DNA from: Gammaproteobacteria bacterium
GTDB lineage: Bacteria > Pseudomonadota > Gammaproteobacteria > Granulosicoccales > Granulosicoccaceae
Direction of reading: 5' to 3'
NCBI GenBank assembly: GCA_019634245.1
Contig: JAHQVR010000151.1
Span: 1 to 10,778, forward strand
DNA: 10,778 nucleotides
Shown: one piece after another, positions 1 to 7,573 of the stretch
Layout of the letters: each line of letters begins with the position of its first letter
Position numbering within the stretch: the stretch's first letter is position 1
Notes under the pieces: generated by a model
Told to the model about the DNA's origin: nothing
Seen by the model: only the letters and a program-made list of their open reading frames with translations
Databases searched by the model: none
Made by a program: the position numbers and the translations under genes

Positions 1-1
1 G

Positions 2-2209
2 GAACCTGATGCTGTCTCCCGGCTGGTGCTGGAGCAGATCCAGCAAAAATTGGAGGATGCTGAGCTTGAGTACGAATCAGGTACATTATTGTTCCAAGAC
101 TCTGTATCCGATGTCACTGTGGAAGATGGGTGTAATCGAACAGTGATTCTGCGGATGAATACGGATATTGAAGTACTCGAAGACACCACGCTTTCACTCA
201 CACTAGACTCTCTCTATGAACCCATATCCGTATCTTTAAATCTATTGGCTGGAATTTCAGCACAAGGTCGAGCTCGGCAAATATTTGGAATACGAATTGA
301 CGATTGTGTGGATCTTGGTCGAGATAGTTTTGATTTTCTCGCCACCGGTCAGATTGATACAACCATTACTGCAACTTTAGAACTCAACCCTCAATGGAGT
401 TCAGAGAACGTGTTGAGCTTTTTTCCTACGTTTAATCTGCAAGGAATGGTGAATCACTTTTCTCCGAGTATCGATATCGATGACACGATTTTTCGCCGAA
501 TTCTAGAGGATTTTCTACTCGATCAAATTAGAGATGCTTTTTCCAACAGCGCTTTAGGTGACGCCTTGGAGACCCTTGAGACCGAACTGCAGCAGGATTT
601 AGATGATTCTCTGACAGATGGGCGTTTTGATCTGGAGCTTCCGCCTGCTGATGATGCACAGATATTGGCGTTGTACCGTTTGTTGCAACCGGATGCCCGA
701 TTTCCTTTAACCCTGGATATGTTGCAACAACACCGTCAGCTTATTCTGGCTGCATTAATTCTTGGTGAAACTAGTGCGTTGGCAGACTTTGTTCAGGATG
801 CTCTGCTCTGTCAGGCCAGTGATGCCCTGCGGGTGCCAATAACACCTATTCCCATCTATTCTGATGTAACCGGAGCTTGCGAACTTGTCGATATCTCCGA
901 CATACAATACGCAGATACCTTCGAGGCTAAAACTCTGTTTACTGACGACAGCTGTGCTACTAGTTTTAGTTACATGCCCACCACTGCTAGCGCCTATTGT
1001 GATGTTGCCTTGGATACCCAGAGACTGGGAAATCCAGCATCCTTTCCGCATGAGATTGATCGATGGATACTGTCAGATGGAACAAGGTTTGATATCGGTG
1101 CTCTGTCGATCGATGGTTTGACACAGCCATTTGTGCAACGAGTAAACTACAAATCGGTGAATACACCGGCTGGGGTATGTGAGCTCGAGATGCGGGTCTA
1201 TTCAAACAACCCTAACGATAATGGAAATAGGTCTGTGATCGCTTTCCACGGTGGAAGCTGGCAACGCCGAGGTAGTGGTGCCTTGGGAATAGACGCTACA
1301 GCGGTACATTTTACAAATCGTGGTTTCACGGTGTTTGCACCCTTCTATCGTTTAGTAGGTGATGCCGATGGAACAGCTGCCTGCCAAGATGCGTCACTGG
1401 AAGATCTAATTGCTGATGCCCAATCGGCACTGGATTGGGTTATAAGTGAGCAGCAGCGCTATGGATCTTCAGGAAAGCCCACGGTGTTTGGCCAATCTGC
1501 TGGCGGGCATCTCGCTATGTCTTTGCTCGTGAATCGCCCGGACGAGATAGATCGAGGCGTTCTTTTTTATGCACCTACTGATTTTTCAGACTTTGTTGCA
1601 CAGGTTAATTCCGGGGATTACAACAACCCGGCAGGAGTACGTATTTTAGAGGCAATTACCGGTGCTTCTCTAGCTGAATTGTCTCTAGATGCGCCTATCG
1701 TTGTTGACAATAGTTTCCCCACAATCGTTGCTCAAGATCCTTCAGCTTATCCGCCAGTGTTCTTGCTTCATGGGGAACTTGATACATTGTTATCGTTCCG
1801 ACAATCTGCGAGATTGTGCAATGGCTACTCCGGTAGCCTTGATCCTTCAAGTGGACCAGCGCCATTGGAATTCAATCTCACTTCGCTCAAAAACATCATT
1901 CAATGTGACTCAGGCGGAACCACGCTGCATTTAATTGCTGAAGGTGAGCATGCGCTTGATCTGTGCATCGCTCGAGGGTTGTGTTTGTCCGGAAGCGAAG
2001 CCAGCGCGCAGGCCGTTGCTGAATCCGTCGATAGAATGCTTGATTGGGTAAATGCTGAGGATACGGCTTTCTCTGACAGCTCAGAAAACGGCGGCTCCGC
2101 CGGCGGTGTTGGATGGTTGGTAATCTCCTGGTTGTTATGGCTGAGTATCTATCGCTTTTTGCACTCGGTAGCCCTGGTTGGGTACGTCAGTCGCTGTGCG
2201 TTCAAATGA
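2..2209 (+). CDS. Alpha/beta-hydrolase (esterase/lipase-like), 5' end outside window, C-terminal membrane segment
   Basis: The reading frame is open to the left edge, so the true start and any signal peptide lie outside; residues are counted from the GTG at 26. Residues 1 to about 390 match no family I recognise: acidic, with scattered cysteines, suggesting an exported protein. From about 395 an alpha/beta-hydrolase domain of the esterase/lipase type follows. It has the oxyanion-hole motif HGGSW (408-412), nucleophile elbow GQSAGG with Ser491, Asp586 in HGELD, and His642 in GEHAL, so a complete Ser-Asp-His triad. The C-terminus has a Gly-rich stretch (GGSAGG, 689-694), a hydrophobic segment (about 695-709) and an Arg, resembling a GlyGly-CTERM sorting signal but followed by 17 more residues. 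Substrate unknown; a carboxylester hydrolase on the cell surface or in the periplasm is the best inference. It converges on the glycosylase gene. Confidence 0.8.
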   Translation, partial: EPDAVSRLVLEQIQQKLEDAELEYESGTLLFQDSVSDVTVEDGCNRTVILRMNTDIEVLEDTTLSLTLDSLYEPISVSLNLLAGISAQGRARQIFGIRIDDCVDLGRDSFDFLATGQIDTTITATLELNPQWSSENVLSFFPTFNLQGMVNHFSPSIDIDDTIFRRILEDFLLDQIRDAFSNSALGDALETLETELQQDLDDSLTDGRFDLELPPADDAQILALYRLLQPDARFPLTLDMLQQHRQLILAALILGETSALADFVQDALLCQASDALRVPITPIPIYSDVTGACELVDISDIQYADTFEAKTLFTDDSCATSFSYMPTTASAYCDVALDTQRLGNPASFPHEIDRWILSDGTRFDIGALSIDGLTQPFVQRVNYKSVNTPAGVCELEMRVYSNNPNDNGNRSVIAFHGGSWQRRGSGALGIDATAVHFTNRGFTVFAPFYRLVGDADGTAACQDASLEDLIADAQSALDWVISEQQRYGSSGKPTVFGQSAGGHLAMSLLVNRPDEIDRGVLFYAPTDFSDFVAQVNSGDYNNPAGVRILEAITGASLAELSLDAPIVVDNSFPTIVAQDPSAYPPVFLLHGELDTLLSFRQSARLCNGYSGSLDPSSGPAPLEFNLTSLKNIIQCDSGGTTLHLIAEGEHALDLCIARGLCLSGSEASAQAVAESVDRMLDWVNAEDTAFSDSSENGGSAGGVGWLVISWLLWLSIYRFLHSVALVGYVSRCAFK

Positions 2210-2249
2210 CGGATTACTCGGTCAAGCGTAAACGTGGGAAAAATGTCAG

Positions 2250-2277
2250 ATTAGGTTCTTAGCGAACTTCTAATTTT
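2250..2277 (+). terminator. Candidate hairpin terminator between convergent genes
   Basis: ATTAG-GTTC, a 5-base loop, then GAAC-TT-CTAAT form a 9-bp stem with a two-base bulge, followed by a short T run. It lies 40 bases after the hydrolase stop and 17 bases before the stop of the leftward gene. On the minus strand the same hairpin is followed by a T run only about 10 bases later, so activity in that direction is less likely. Confidence 0.4.
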
Positions 2278-2293
2278 GTTCTATGCAGCTTCA

Positions 2294-3493
2294 CTAGAAA
2301 AAATACTCGACACTGTGTGCATTACAAAAACGCCTCATTCGATCAAGTTCTGCTTCTAATAGAGCACGGCGTCCTTTGCCTAATTTTATCTTTGGCTCGA
2401 GCCATAAATTCTTAGCTCTGATGACACTGTGCTTTTTATCAAATGTCACTTCTATTCGGCCGATGAGTTGGTCAAATTCCAAGATGGGATACACGTAATA
2501 TCCATAACGGCGTTGGTCAGCTGGTGTGTACATTTCTATACGGTAGTCGAACCCAAATAGGCGCTTTAGCCGATTTCGATCCCTTATCGCTGGATCGAAC
2601 GGATTCAGAATTCGTAATCTGGAGGTTGGTTCAGGTGGATTTTCAATGATTGGTAGCAGTGAGGAGCAGAGCAGGGAGTCAGAGTAACCTCCAGAAAAGA
2701 CCTCTACTGAAACAGCCGTATACCGTTTTGGGTTGGTTTCAATCCAGTGTTTAACTTCGTTAAGTTCACAAGCTTCCCAAAAACGCATGAGTTCACCTGC
2801 GTTAGCGAGCCCGAGTTTGCGCAATGCATTATCACAGAGCCAATGGATTTGTTGGTGTTGAGACAATGAAGTCTGGACTATTTCATCAGGGTAAATGTTG
2901 GCGGCTAGATCGTAGTATTTCACAAACTTCTTTCGGTGCGATACCGCGAGTGTGCCTTTAAGCCAAAGGTAGTCAAGGATAATTTTGTGGGCAGGTTTAC
3001 TCCAGACTTCTCCCGACGCAGGATTAGCCAAACGAAGATCTTTAAAGTCTTTCGACGCCAGCGGCCCGCATTGCTTGATTCTATCAATTAAATCGATCTG
3101 TAGATTTTTCTCAAGCAATTCTTTGCCCCAGTTTGAGCGTTCGAATCGTGTTGCCCTGCGCTCAAATTGTCGTTTCCAGTAGGGCAGTGTGGTGATGGGT
3201 AACAAACAAGCGTCGTGAGAAAAGTGCTCAAAAACTCCTTTGTGTTTGTGTTGTAGGGTTTCTAACTGTGAAGGTCTGTATTGGGTTGCACGATTCCAGA
3301 GAATATGATCATGTGCTCTGGCCACCACCTGAATCGGATCTAGCTGTAATAAACCCAATGATTCAATTAACGATAAAACTCTTGAGCTATTGCAGCTGCC
3401 TGTCGGAGCATTTGATAGACCATTGGAGTATAGCCAGATCCAACGTGCCTTCTGATTGCTGATGGATAGTACAGGGCTAGAAGTTGCAGACAT
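2294..3493 (-). CDS. YcaQ/AlkZ-family winged-helix DNA glycosylase
   Basis: 399 residues, about the length of E. coli YcaQ (AlkX). The family (PF06224, formerly DUF1006, COG3214) has tandem winged-helix folds and unhooks DNA interstrand crosslinks by cleaving alkylated purine glycosidic bonds. The N-terminal motif LGLLQLDPIQVVARAHDH (47-64 region) contains QLD at 50-52, the catalytic Q-hydrophobic-D signature of the YcaQ branch rather than the QxQ of the antibiotic self-resistance AlkZ branch. Further family blocks are FEHFSHDACLLP (88-99) and NPFDP (297-301), followed by a conserved LFGFDYRIEMY segment. The ATG at 3493 is the first in frame and is preceded by a weak GGA. It starts 20 bases after the upstream nitronate monooxygenase stop, so the two are likely co-transcribed, though no functional link is evident. 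Family assignment is firm; the exact lesion repaired is inference. Confidence 0.85.
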   Translation of the reverse strand: MSATSSPVLSISNQKARWIWLYSNGLSNAPTGSCNSSRVLSLIESLGLLQLDPIQVVARAHDHILWNRATQYRPSQLETLQHKHKGVFEHFSHDACLLPITTLPYWKRQFERRATRFERSNWGKELLEKNLQIDLIDRIKQCGPLASKDFKDLRLANPASGEVWSKPAHKIILDYLWLKGTLAVSHRKKFVKYYDLAANIYPDEIVQTSLSQHQQIHWLCDNALRKLGLANAGELMRFWEACELNEVKHWIETNPKRYTAVSVEVFSGGYSDSLLCSSLLPIIENPPEPTSRLRILNPFDPAIRDRNRLKRLFGFDYRIEMYTPADQRRYGYYVYPILEFDQLIGRIEVTFDKKHSVIRAKNLWLEPKIKLGKGRRALLEAELDRMRRFCNAHSVEYFF

Positions 3494-3513
3494 AATTCCG
3501 TATACCAGTAAAT

Positions 3514-4578
3514 CTAGTCCTGAGACTTAGAGTATTCTAAATAGCCTTCTGCAAAAAAACGGGTAAGATCGGATGAACTCATCGCTGGAGCCAATGTGGC
3601 GGACTGCCCTGACCACAGAGAAGAAAAATGGCCTTGTTCTTCGGTGGCTTTTTTCAGCGGTGCTAACGCTGGCAGTGCGTAGGGGAAGTCTGGCACATCA
3701 GCACTGATAGGTCCGAGTTCATTAATGGCTTTGTTTACGAAACTACGAGCAGGTCGTCCGGTGAATACATTGGTTATCACCGTGTCGACTGGTACATCGG
3801 TGTTGAGCAACATACGGTGAATATCACTGATCGTGCTTTCGGTAGATTTCAAATAAGCAGTACCTATTTGTACGGCGGTTGCACCCAGCACAAATGCGGC
3901 CTGCAAGGTTCGCCAATCACTAATACCGCCTGCCGCTATAACTGGAGTGTCCACGGCATCCGCGACCTGTGGTATCAAAGCAAATGTACCAAGTTGAGTG
4001 GTGTGGTCCGATTCTAAAAAGTGACCTCTGTGTCCACCCGCTTCTAGTCCCTGTGCGATGATTGCGTCGCACCCCCATTGTTCAAGTTGTACCGCCTCTC
4101 TGACGGATGTAGCTGATGACCACACGGCAGCGCCGGTTTGCTTAACTCGATCAACTAACGATTTTTCTGGTAGACCATAGTGGAAGCTCACTACTTCGGG
4201 CCTCACCTGCTCTACGATTTCACAGGCCTCATCAGAGAATGAGCGTACTGAAATATCACCCCCTGGGCTTCCCGTGACACCGTAGCGTGTGTATAAATCT
4301 GCAAGCGAATCAAACCAACGCTGATCCTTTTCTGTATTTCTTTCCTGATGTTGATGACAAAAAAAATTCATATTCAGGGAACCATTGCTTTTCTGTCTAA
4401 AACTCTGGCAACGATTCAGTATGTCGGAGGGCTTTAGGGTAGAGCAGGGTATCGATCCAAGCGCACCTTCGTCTGCCACGGCGATTGCCATGCGATGTTC
4501 CTGAACATAGGCCATGGGTGCTTGGACGATCGGATATCGAAGGCCGAGCGATTTACAGAAACTGGCTGTCGATGTCAT
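3514..4578 (-). CDS. Nitronate monooxygenase-like FMN-dependent TIM-barrel protein
   Basis: 354 residues, the usual size of the nitronate monooxygenase (2-nitropropane dioxygenase, PF03060) family, which oxidises toxic alkyl nitronates using FMN and oxygen. Visible motifs run in family order: YPIVQAPMA (15-23) at the first strand, GALGSIP near 38-44, IAQGLEAGGHRGH (174-186) with the expected catalytic His183, AAGGISDW (215-222) and AVQIGTAYL (235-243) for the FMN phosphate. The AGGH motif favours class I nitronate monooxygenase over FabK-type enoyl-ACP reductase, a related fold that remains a possible alternative. The protein is probably cytosolic. The ATG at 4578 has no clear Shine-Dalgarno sequence. 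The 8-bp tandem repeat lies about 42 bases upstream of the start, where its promoter or leader should be. Confidence 0.85.
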   Translation of the reverse strand: MTSTASFCKSLGLRYPIVQAPMAYVQEHRMAIAVADEGALGSIPCSTLKPSDILNRCQSFRQKSNGSLNMNFFCHQHQERNTEKDQRWFDSLADLYTRYGVTGSPGGDISVRSFSDEACEIVEQVRPEVVSFHYGLPEKSLVDRVKQTGAAVWSSATSVREAVQLEQWGCDAIIAQGLEAGGHRGHFLESDHTTQLGTFALIPQVADAVDTPVIAAGGISDWRTLQAAFVLGATAVQIGTAYLKSTESTISDIHRMLLNTDVPVDTVITNVFTGRPARSFVNKAINELGPISADVPDFPYALPALAPLKKATEEQGHFSSLWSGQSATLAPAMSSSDLTRFFAEGYLEYSKSQD

Positions 4579-4619
4579 TGGTGGGTTGGTTCAAGCTGAC
4601 GTTCTTGCATATTACCAGA

Positions 4620-4699
4620 GCAGAAAAGCAGAAAAGCAGAAAAGCAGAAAAGCGGGAAAGTAGGAAAGTAGGAAAGTAGGAAAGTAGGAAAGTAGGACA
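4620..4699. repeat. 8-bp tandem repeat, ten units
   Basis: On the plus strand: four perfect GCAGAAAA units (4620-4651), one intermediate GCGGGAAA, four GTAGGAAA (4660-4691) and GTAGGACA (4692-4699), then a decayed GTGGATAA. It is therefore two blocks of related octamers joined by a hybrid unit. It is purine-rich on the plus strand and lies in the 198-base gap between the nitronate monooxygenase start and the end of the mhaB-like gene. The rest of that gap shows no gene and no convincing terminator. Confidence 0.9.
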
Positions 4700-4776
4700 G
4701 TGGATAAGTGTGAGGATTGGGCAGCCTCTCTGTTGCTTCGAAAAGAACCACCACATGGCCAAGCTATTCCTCTTTA

Positions 4777-4983
4777 TTAGTCCTGGTTCTGTGTGGCCAC
4801 ATCGAGCAGTTGCTGGAGTGTGTCCAGGTCACCTATCGAGTTGGCAAACAGCAGCACCAAACGCGCATTCAATGCATGGCTTTGCGGTTCTGAGAGTCCT
4901 GTGTGAGCAGACATTAGTGCCTCATAAAAATCATCACCAAGCTCACCTAGATGGTCGTTCAGTAGGTCATTATGATTATTCAT
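4777..4983 (-). CDS. mhaB: DUF2783 small protein, MhaB-like coupling partner of the hydroxylase
   Basis: 68 residues. The core FYEALMSAHTGLS (19-31) and LNARLVLLFANSIGD (38-52) matches the DUF2783 family as I remember it, short helical proteins encoded beside group A flavoprotein hydroxylases in homogentisate clusters. In Pseudomonas putida U the 3-hydroxyphenylacetate 6-hydroxylase is a two-part enzyme in which a small protein, MhaB, makes the flavoprotein MhaA hydroxylate productively; position, size and partner here fit that role. The ATG shares one base with the upstream stop (TGATG), a classic translational-coupling junction, so both should be made in matched amounts. It is the last gene of the operon. 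The family call is fairly sure; the coupling function is inferred from context. Confidence 0.75.
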   Translation of the reverse strand: MNNHNDLLNDHLGELGDDFYEALMSAHTGLSEPQSHALNARLVLLFANSIGDLDTLQQLLDVATQNQD

Positions 4984-6644
4984 CAGGCGACATTTTCCCG
5001 CAGATATTCACCACATGCTCGTGCGTAAGCGGCCTGCATTTGCGGTTCGTTTGTGTGTGAAAATGCAGCACAGATATGTCCATCTGGTCGAGTCAGGTAA
5101 ATACACGAATCCCCAAATCGTTCAACGACACGTCCATCTACGTCCGAGAACACAGGATAAGGCTTGTTAGTCTGATTGATACCCATTCGACGGGTACCAG
5201 CGATAGCGGGTAATTCAACGTTGCCAATACCTATCCACGTAAAGGTGTTTGGCAGCTCATTGATGAGCCAGGTAGATTGGGTGTTAACAAGCAAAGGTGC
5301 ATCCTTTATGGACTGACCAACCATAGGGTAGTCTTTGTTCTGAGTTTGCAGATACTTATCTTTGAGCGTGCAAGGAACTGACAACCTTCCAGAATTAATG
5401 AGCTTGCGTGCAAACTCGGCTCGGCGAGCTAACTGAAGAACTTCGTTTCTAAAAAGATATTCAATCGAAGATTTTGGTGTCATGAAGTTGGTGGCTCTGG
5501 CTGAATTTTGAATATTTTCAGCCGCACCATGATTTCTTTCCTCGTTATAGGTTTCTAACAGGCTTTCTGGGGATTTACCCTTTAGTACGAGAGCTAATTT
5601 CCAACAGAGGTTATCAACATCCTGAATGCCACCGTTGCCACCACGGGCCCCAAATGGTGAAACCACATGTGCGCTATCTCCTACAAAAATGATTCGTTCA
5701 TGGATGAAATTATCCAATTTTGCACAGCTGAAACGGTAAACACTCAACCAATCGAATGTAAACGGTGTATCTCCGACCATGGCCTTGATACGTGGCTTAA
5801 CCCGTTGCTCGTCGGCCTCAACTTTTGGATCGCTCTCAGGTCCAAGCTGAAGGTCTATGCGGTAAATGTTGTCTGGTTGTTTATGTAGTAGAGCTGACTG
5901 ACCAGGATGAAAGCTCGGCTCGAACCAGAACCAACGCTCCGGTGTGTCAGTTTTGAATGGGCTAGTGTGCATTTCTACATCGGCAATCAGAAAATGCTCA
6001 TCAAATGTCTGCCCGGTAAACGGTAGATCCAGGCGTTTACGAGTAGCAGAGCCCGCGCCATCACAGGCTAGTACATAGTTGGCCTTGAGTGTGTAGCTGC
6101 CGAACGGTGTTTGCACGCTGAGTGAGGCGTGATTCGAATGGCTGGTATGAGCAGTGACAGTATTTTTAAACCTTAGGTCGATAAGGTCGGAAAACTCTTG
6201 GCAACGCTCAATCAAATACTGCTCAACATAATACTGTTGTAGATTGATAAAGGCCGGATATTTATGTCCTGGCTCGGGCAGCAAATCGAAGTGATACACC
6301 TCATCATCTTTATGGAAGAGTCGGCCCGTTTTCCAAGTGACCCCTTTATTCAGCATGCGCTCACCAACGCCGAGCCGATCAAAAATCTCCAGCGTTCTCT
6401 TCGACCAGCAAATAGCGCGAGAGCCAAGGGAAACCACATTGTTGTCATCCAGCACAACTGTAGGGATGCCGCGAGTGGCCAAATCCAGGGCAGCAGTCAA
6501 ACCTACCGGACCTGCCCCAATAATAGCTACTGGATAGCAGTTAGGAGCTGAGCCCTCGCCACCCAACTCGGGTGGCTTGTGTACATCGAATGGTTGGTAG
6601 TTGTAGCGACTCACAACAGGTGTTAACTCTGTAGTGCTTCCCAC
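4983..6644 (-). CDS. mhaA: Group A FAD monooxygenase, probable 3-hydroxyphenylacetate 6-hydroxylase (MhaA-like)
   Basis: 553 residues, the size of MhpA-type aromatic hydroxylases. It shows the three hallmarks of FAD/NAD(P)H phenol hydroxylases: the Rossmann GAGPVG (43-48), the DG motif CDGAGSATR (194-202) and the GDSAH motif (322-326) followed by PFGARGGNGGIQD. The C-terminal 150 residues fit the thioredoxin-like tail of this group. By itself the sequence could be called 3-(3-hydroxyphenyl)propionate hydroxylase. The MhaB-like partner directly after it and hmgA in the same operon point instead to hydroxylation of 3-hydroxyphenylacetate to homogentisate. The proposed start is GTG at 6644, which overlaps the preceding gene by 22 bases and has GGGATAAAG upstream. 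A second GTG at 6614, nine bases past that stop, is possible. Homologues carry a similar N-terminal extension, so some leader is real. Confidence 0.8.
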   Translation of the reverse strand: MGSTTELTPVVSRYNYQPFDVHKPPELGGEGSAPNCYPVAIIGAGPVGLTAALDLATRGIPTVVLDDNNVVSLGSRAICWSKRTLEIFDRLGVGERMLNKGVTWKTGRLFHKDDEVYHFDLLPEPGHKYPAFINLQQYYVEQYLIERCQEFSDLIDLRFKNTVTAHTSHSNHASLSVQTPFGSYTLKANYVLACDGAGSATRKRLDLPFTGQTFDEHFLIADVEMHTSPFKTDTPERWFWFEPSFHPGQSALLHKQPDNIYRIDLQLGPESDPKVEADEQRVKPRIKAMVGDTPFTFDWLSVYRFSCAKLDNFIHERIIFVGDSAHVVSPFGARGGNGGIQDVDNLCWKLALVLKGKSPESLLETYNEERNHGAAENIQNSARATNFMTPKSSIEYLFRNEVLQLARRAEFARKLINSGRLSVPCTLKDKYLQTQNKDYPMVGQSIKDAPLLVNTQSTWLINELPNTFTWIGIGNVELPAIAGTRRMGINQTNKPYPVFSDVDGRVVERFGDSCIYLTRPDGHICAAFSHTNEPQMQAAYARACGEYLRENVA

Positions 6645-7573
6645 ATTTCTTTATCCCGCTGCGCGGTCCAAATTCGAGGAGTGTCGATGTCTCTGGCCTC
6701 GTCATAAGCTCTGGCAACGTTGAATGGCAGGCAGTGCTCGTAGATGGCATAGTCAGAAAACTTCGCATCACAAGATGCGCGGCAAGCATCCCAGGCGTCT
6801 TTTAAACTGCCACCACCCATCGCTACTCGTGCAACTGGTTCATAGGTTGAAGCAACAAAATCAGCGGTGAGTTCAATGGCTTCGTTTACTCTGTCTTTGC
6901 CCACCAGTGCATCACCCCGACCTGGTGCGATTGCATCAACGTTCCAAGAACGAATCGCTTCCAGTGTGTCAGGCCAATCGTGGAAGTGGCCATCGCCGCA
7001 ATAGCAGGCTGATTTATACTCGACGATGTCTCCAGTAAACATCACATTTGCATCTGGCACATAGGCTACGATGTCTCCGGCGGTATGCGCGCGCCCTAAG
7101 AACATAAGATCCACTCGGCGCTTGCCCAGATAAACACTCAATCGATCATTGAATGTGGTTGTTGGCCAGGTAAGCCCTGGGATGGATTCGTGGCCCTGAA
7201 ACAATCGAGGAAACCGTTCGAACTCACTATCCCAATCTTCCTGACCGCGCTCCACCACCATAGCTCGCGCTTTTTCGCTCATGATGATTTCATTAGCGTT
7301 GTACGCGGAAGCTCCCAGCACACGTACAGCATGGTAGTGACTAAGCACAACATGCGATATGGGTTTGTCGGTAACACTACGAATCTTTTCAACCACTTTT
7401 TCTGCCAAGCGAGGCGTTGCCTGTGCATCGATAATCATGACGCTCTCTTCGCCAATGATCACACCCGTGTTTGGATCTCCTTCGGCGGTGAAGGCCCACA
7501 AGTCATTGCCCAAGTCAGTGAAAGAAATTTTCTTTTCCGCCAAATCCCCTTGAGAGGCAAATGCTTTAGCCAT
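6623..7573 (-). CDS. Metallo-beta-lactamase-fold protein of the homogentisate cluster, altered metal site
   Basis: 316 residues with the MBL fold: the usual HxHxDH element appears as HYHAVR (79-84), followed by GRAHTAGD with His163, TGDIVE with Asp182 and APGRGD (216-221). His79, His81 and His163 keep the metal-1 site. The metal-2 ligands are lost: Asp to Val83, His to Arg84, and the last His to Arg219. A conserved-looking SACYCGDGHF stretch (188-197) adds two Cys and a His near Asp182. I recall near-identical proteins beside hmgA and MhpA-like genes in other proteobacteria, annotated only as MBL-fold hydrolases, so the substitutions are probably a family trait. Function unknown; a thioester, lactone or side-product hydrolase in the pathway is a guess. 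The ATG at 7573 has GGAG upstream and overlaps the fahA stop by 8 bases. Confidence 0.8.
   Translation of the reverse strand: MAKAFASQGDLAEKKISFTDLGNDLWAFTAEGDPNTGVIIGEESVMIIDAQATPRLAEKVVEKIRSVTDKPISHVVLSHYHAVRVLGASAYNANEIIMSEKARAMVVERGQEDWDSEFERFPRLFQGHESIPGLTWPTTTFNDRLSVYLGKRRVDLMFLGRAHTAGDIVAYVPDANVMFTGDIVEYKSACYCGDGHFHDWPDTLEAIRSWNVDAIAPGRGDALVGKDRVNEAIELTADFVASTYEPVARVAMGGGSLKDAWDACRASCDAKFSDYAIYEHCLPFNVARAYDEARDIDTPRIWTAQRDKEMWEALQS

Noticed and set aside
885..1121. Short hydrophobic open frame on the plus strand
   Set aside because: It lies wholly inside the hydrolase gene in another frame and has no independent support.
4620..4699. Repeat as a CRISPR array
   Set aside because: The units are 8 bases with no spacers between them, so this is a simple tandem repeat.
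4553..4762. Open frame on the minus strand encoding a hydrophobic 69-residue peptide
   Set aside because: It runs through the octamer repeat, whose 8-bp units happen to lack stops and read as Leu/Phe/Ser-rich; it overlaps the nitronate monooxygenase start and shows no ribosome site.
4744..4790. Hairpin AGAACCA/TGGTTCT followed by TTTT on the minus strand as terminator for the hmg operon
   Set aside because: The stem is only 7 bp with a loop of 33 bases and overlaps the end of the mhaB-like gene; too weak to call.
4790..4800. Palindrome TGTGGCCACA
   Set aside because: It lies inside the end of the mhaB-like coding region, and a single 10-bp palindrome is expected by chance in a window of this size.
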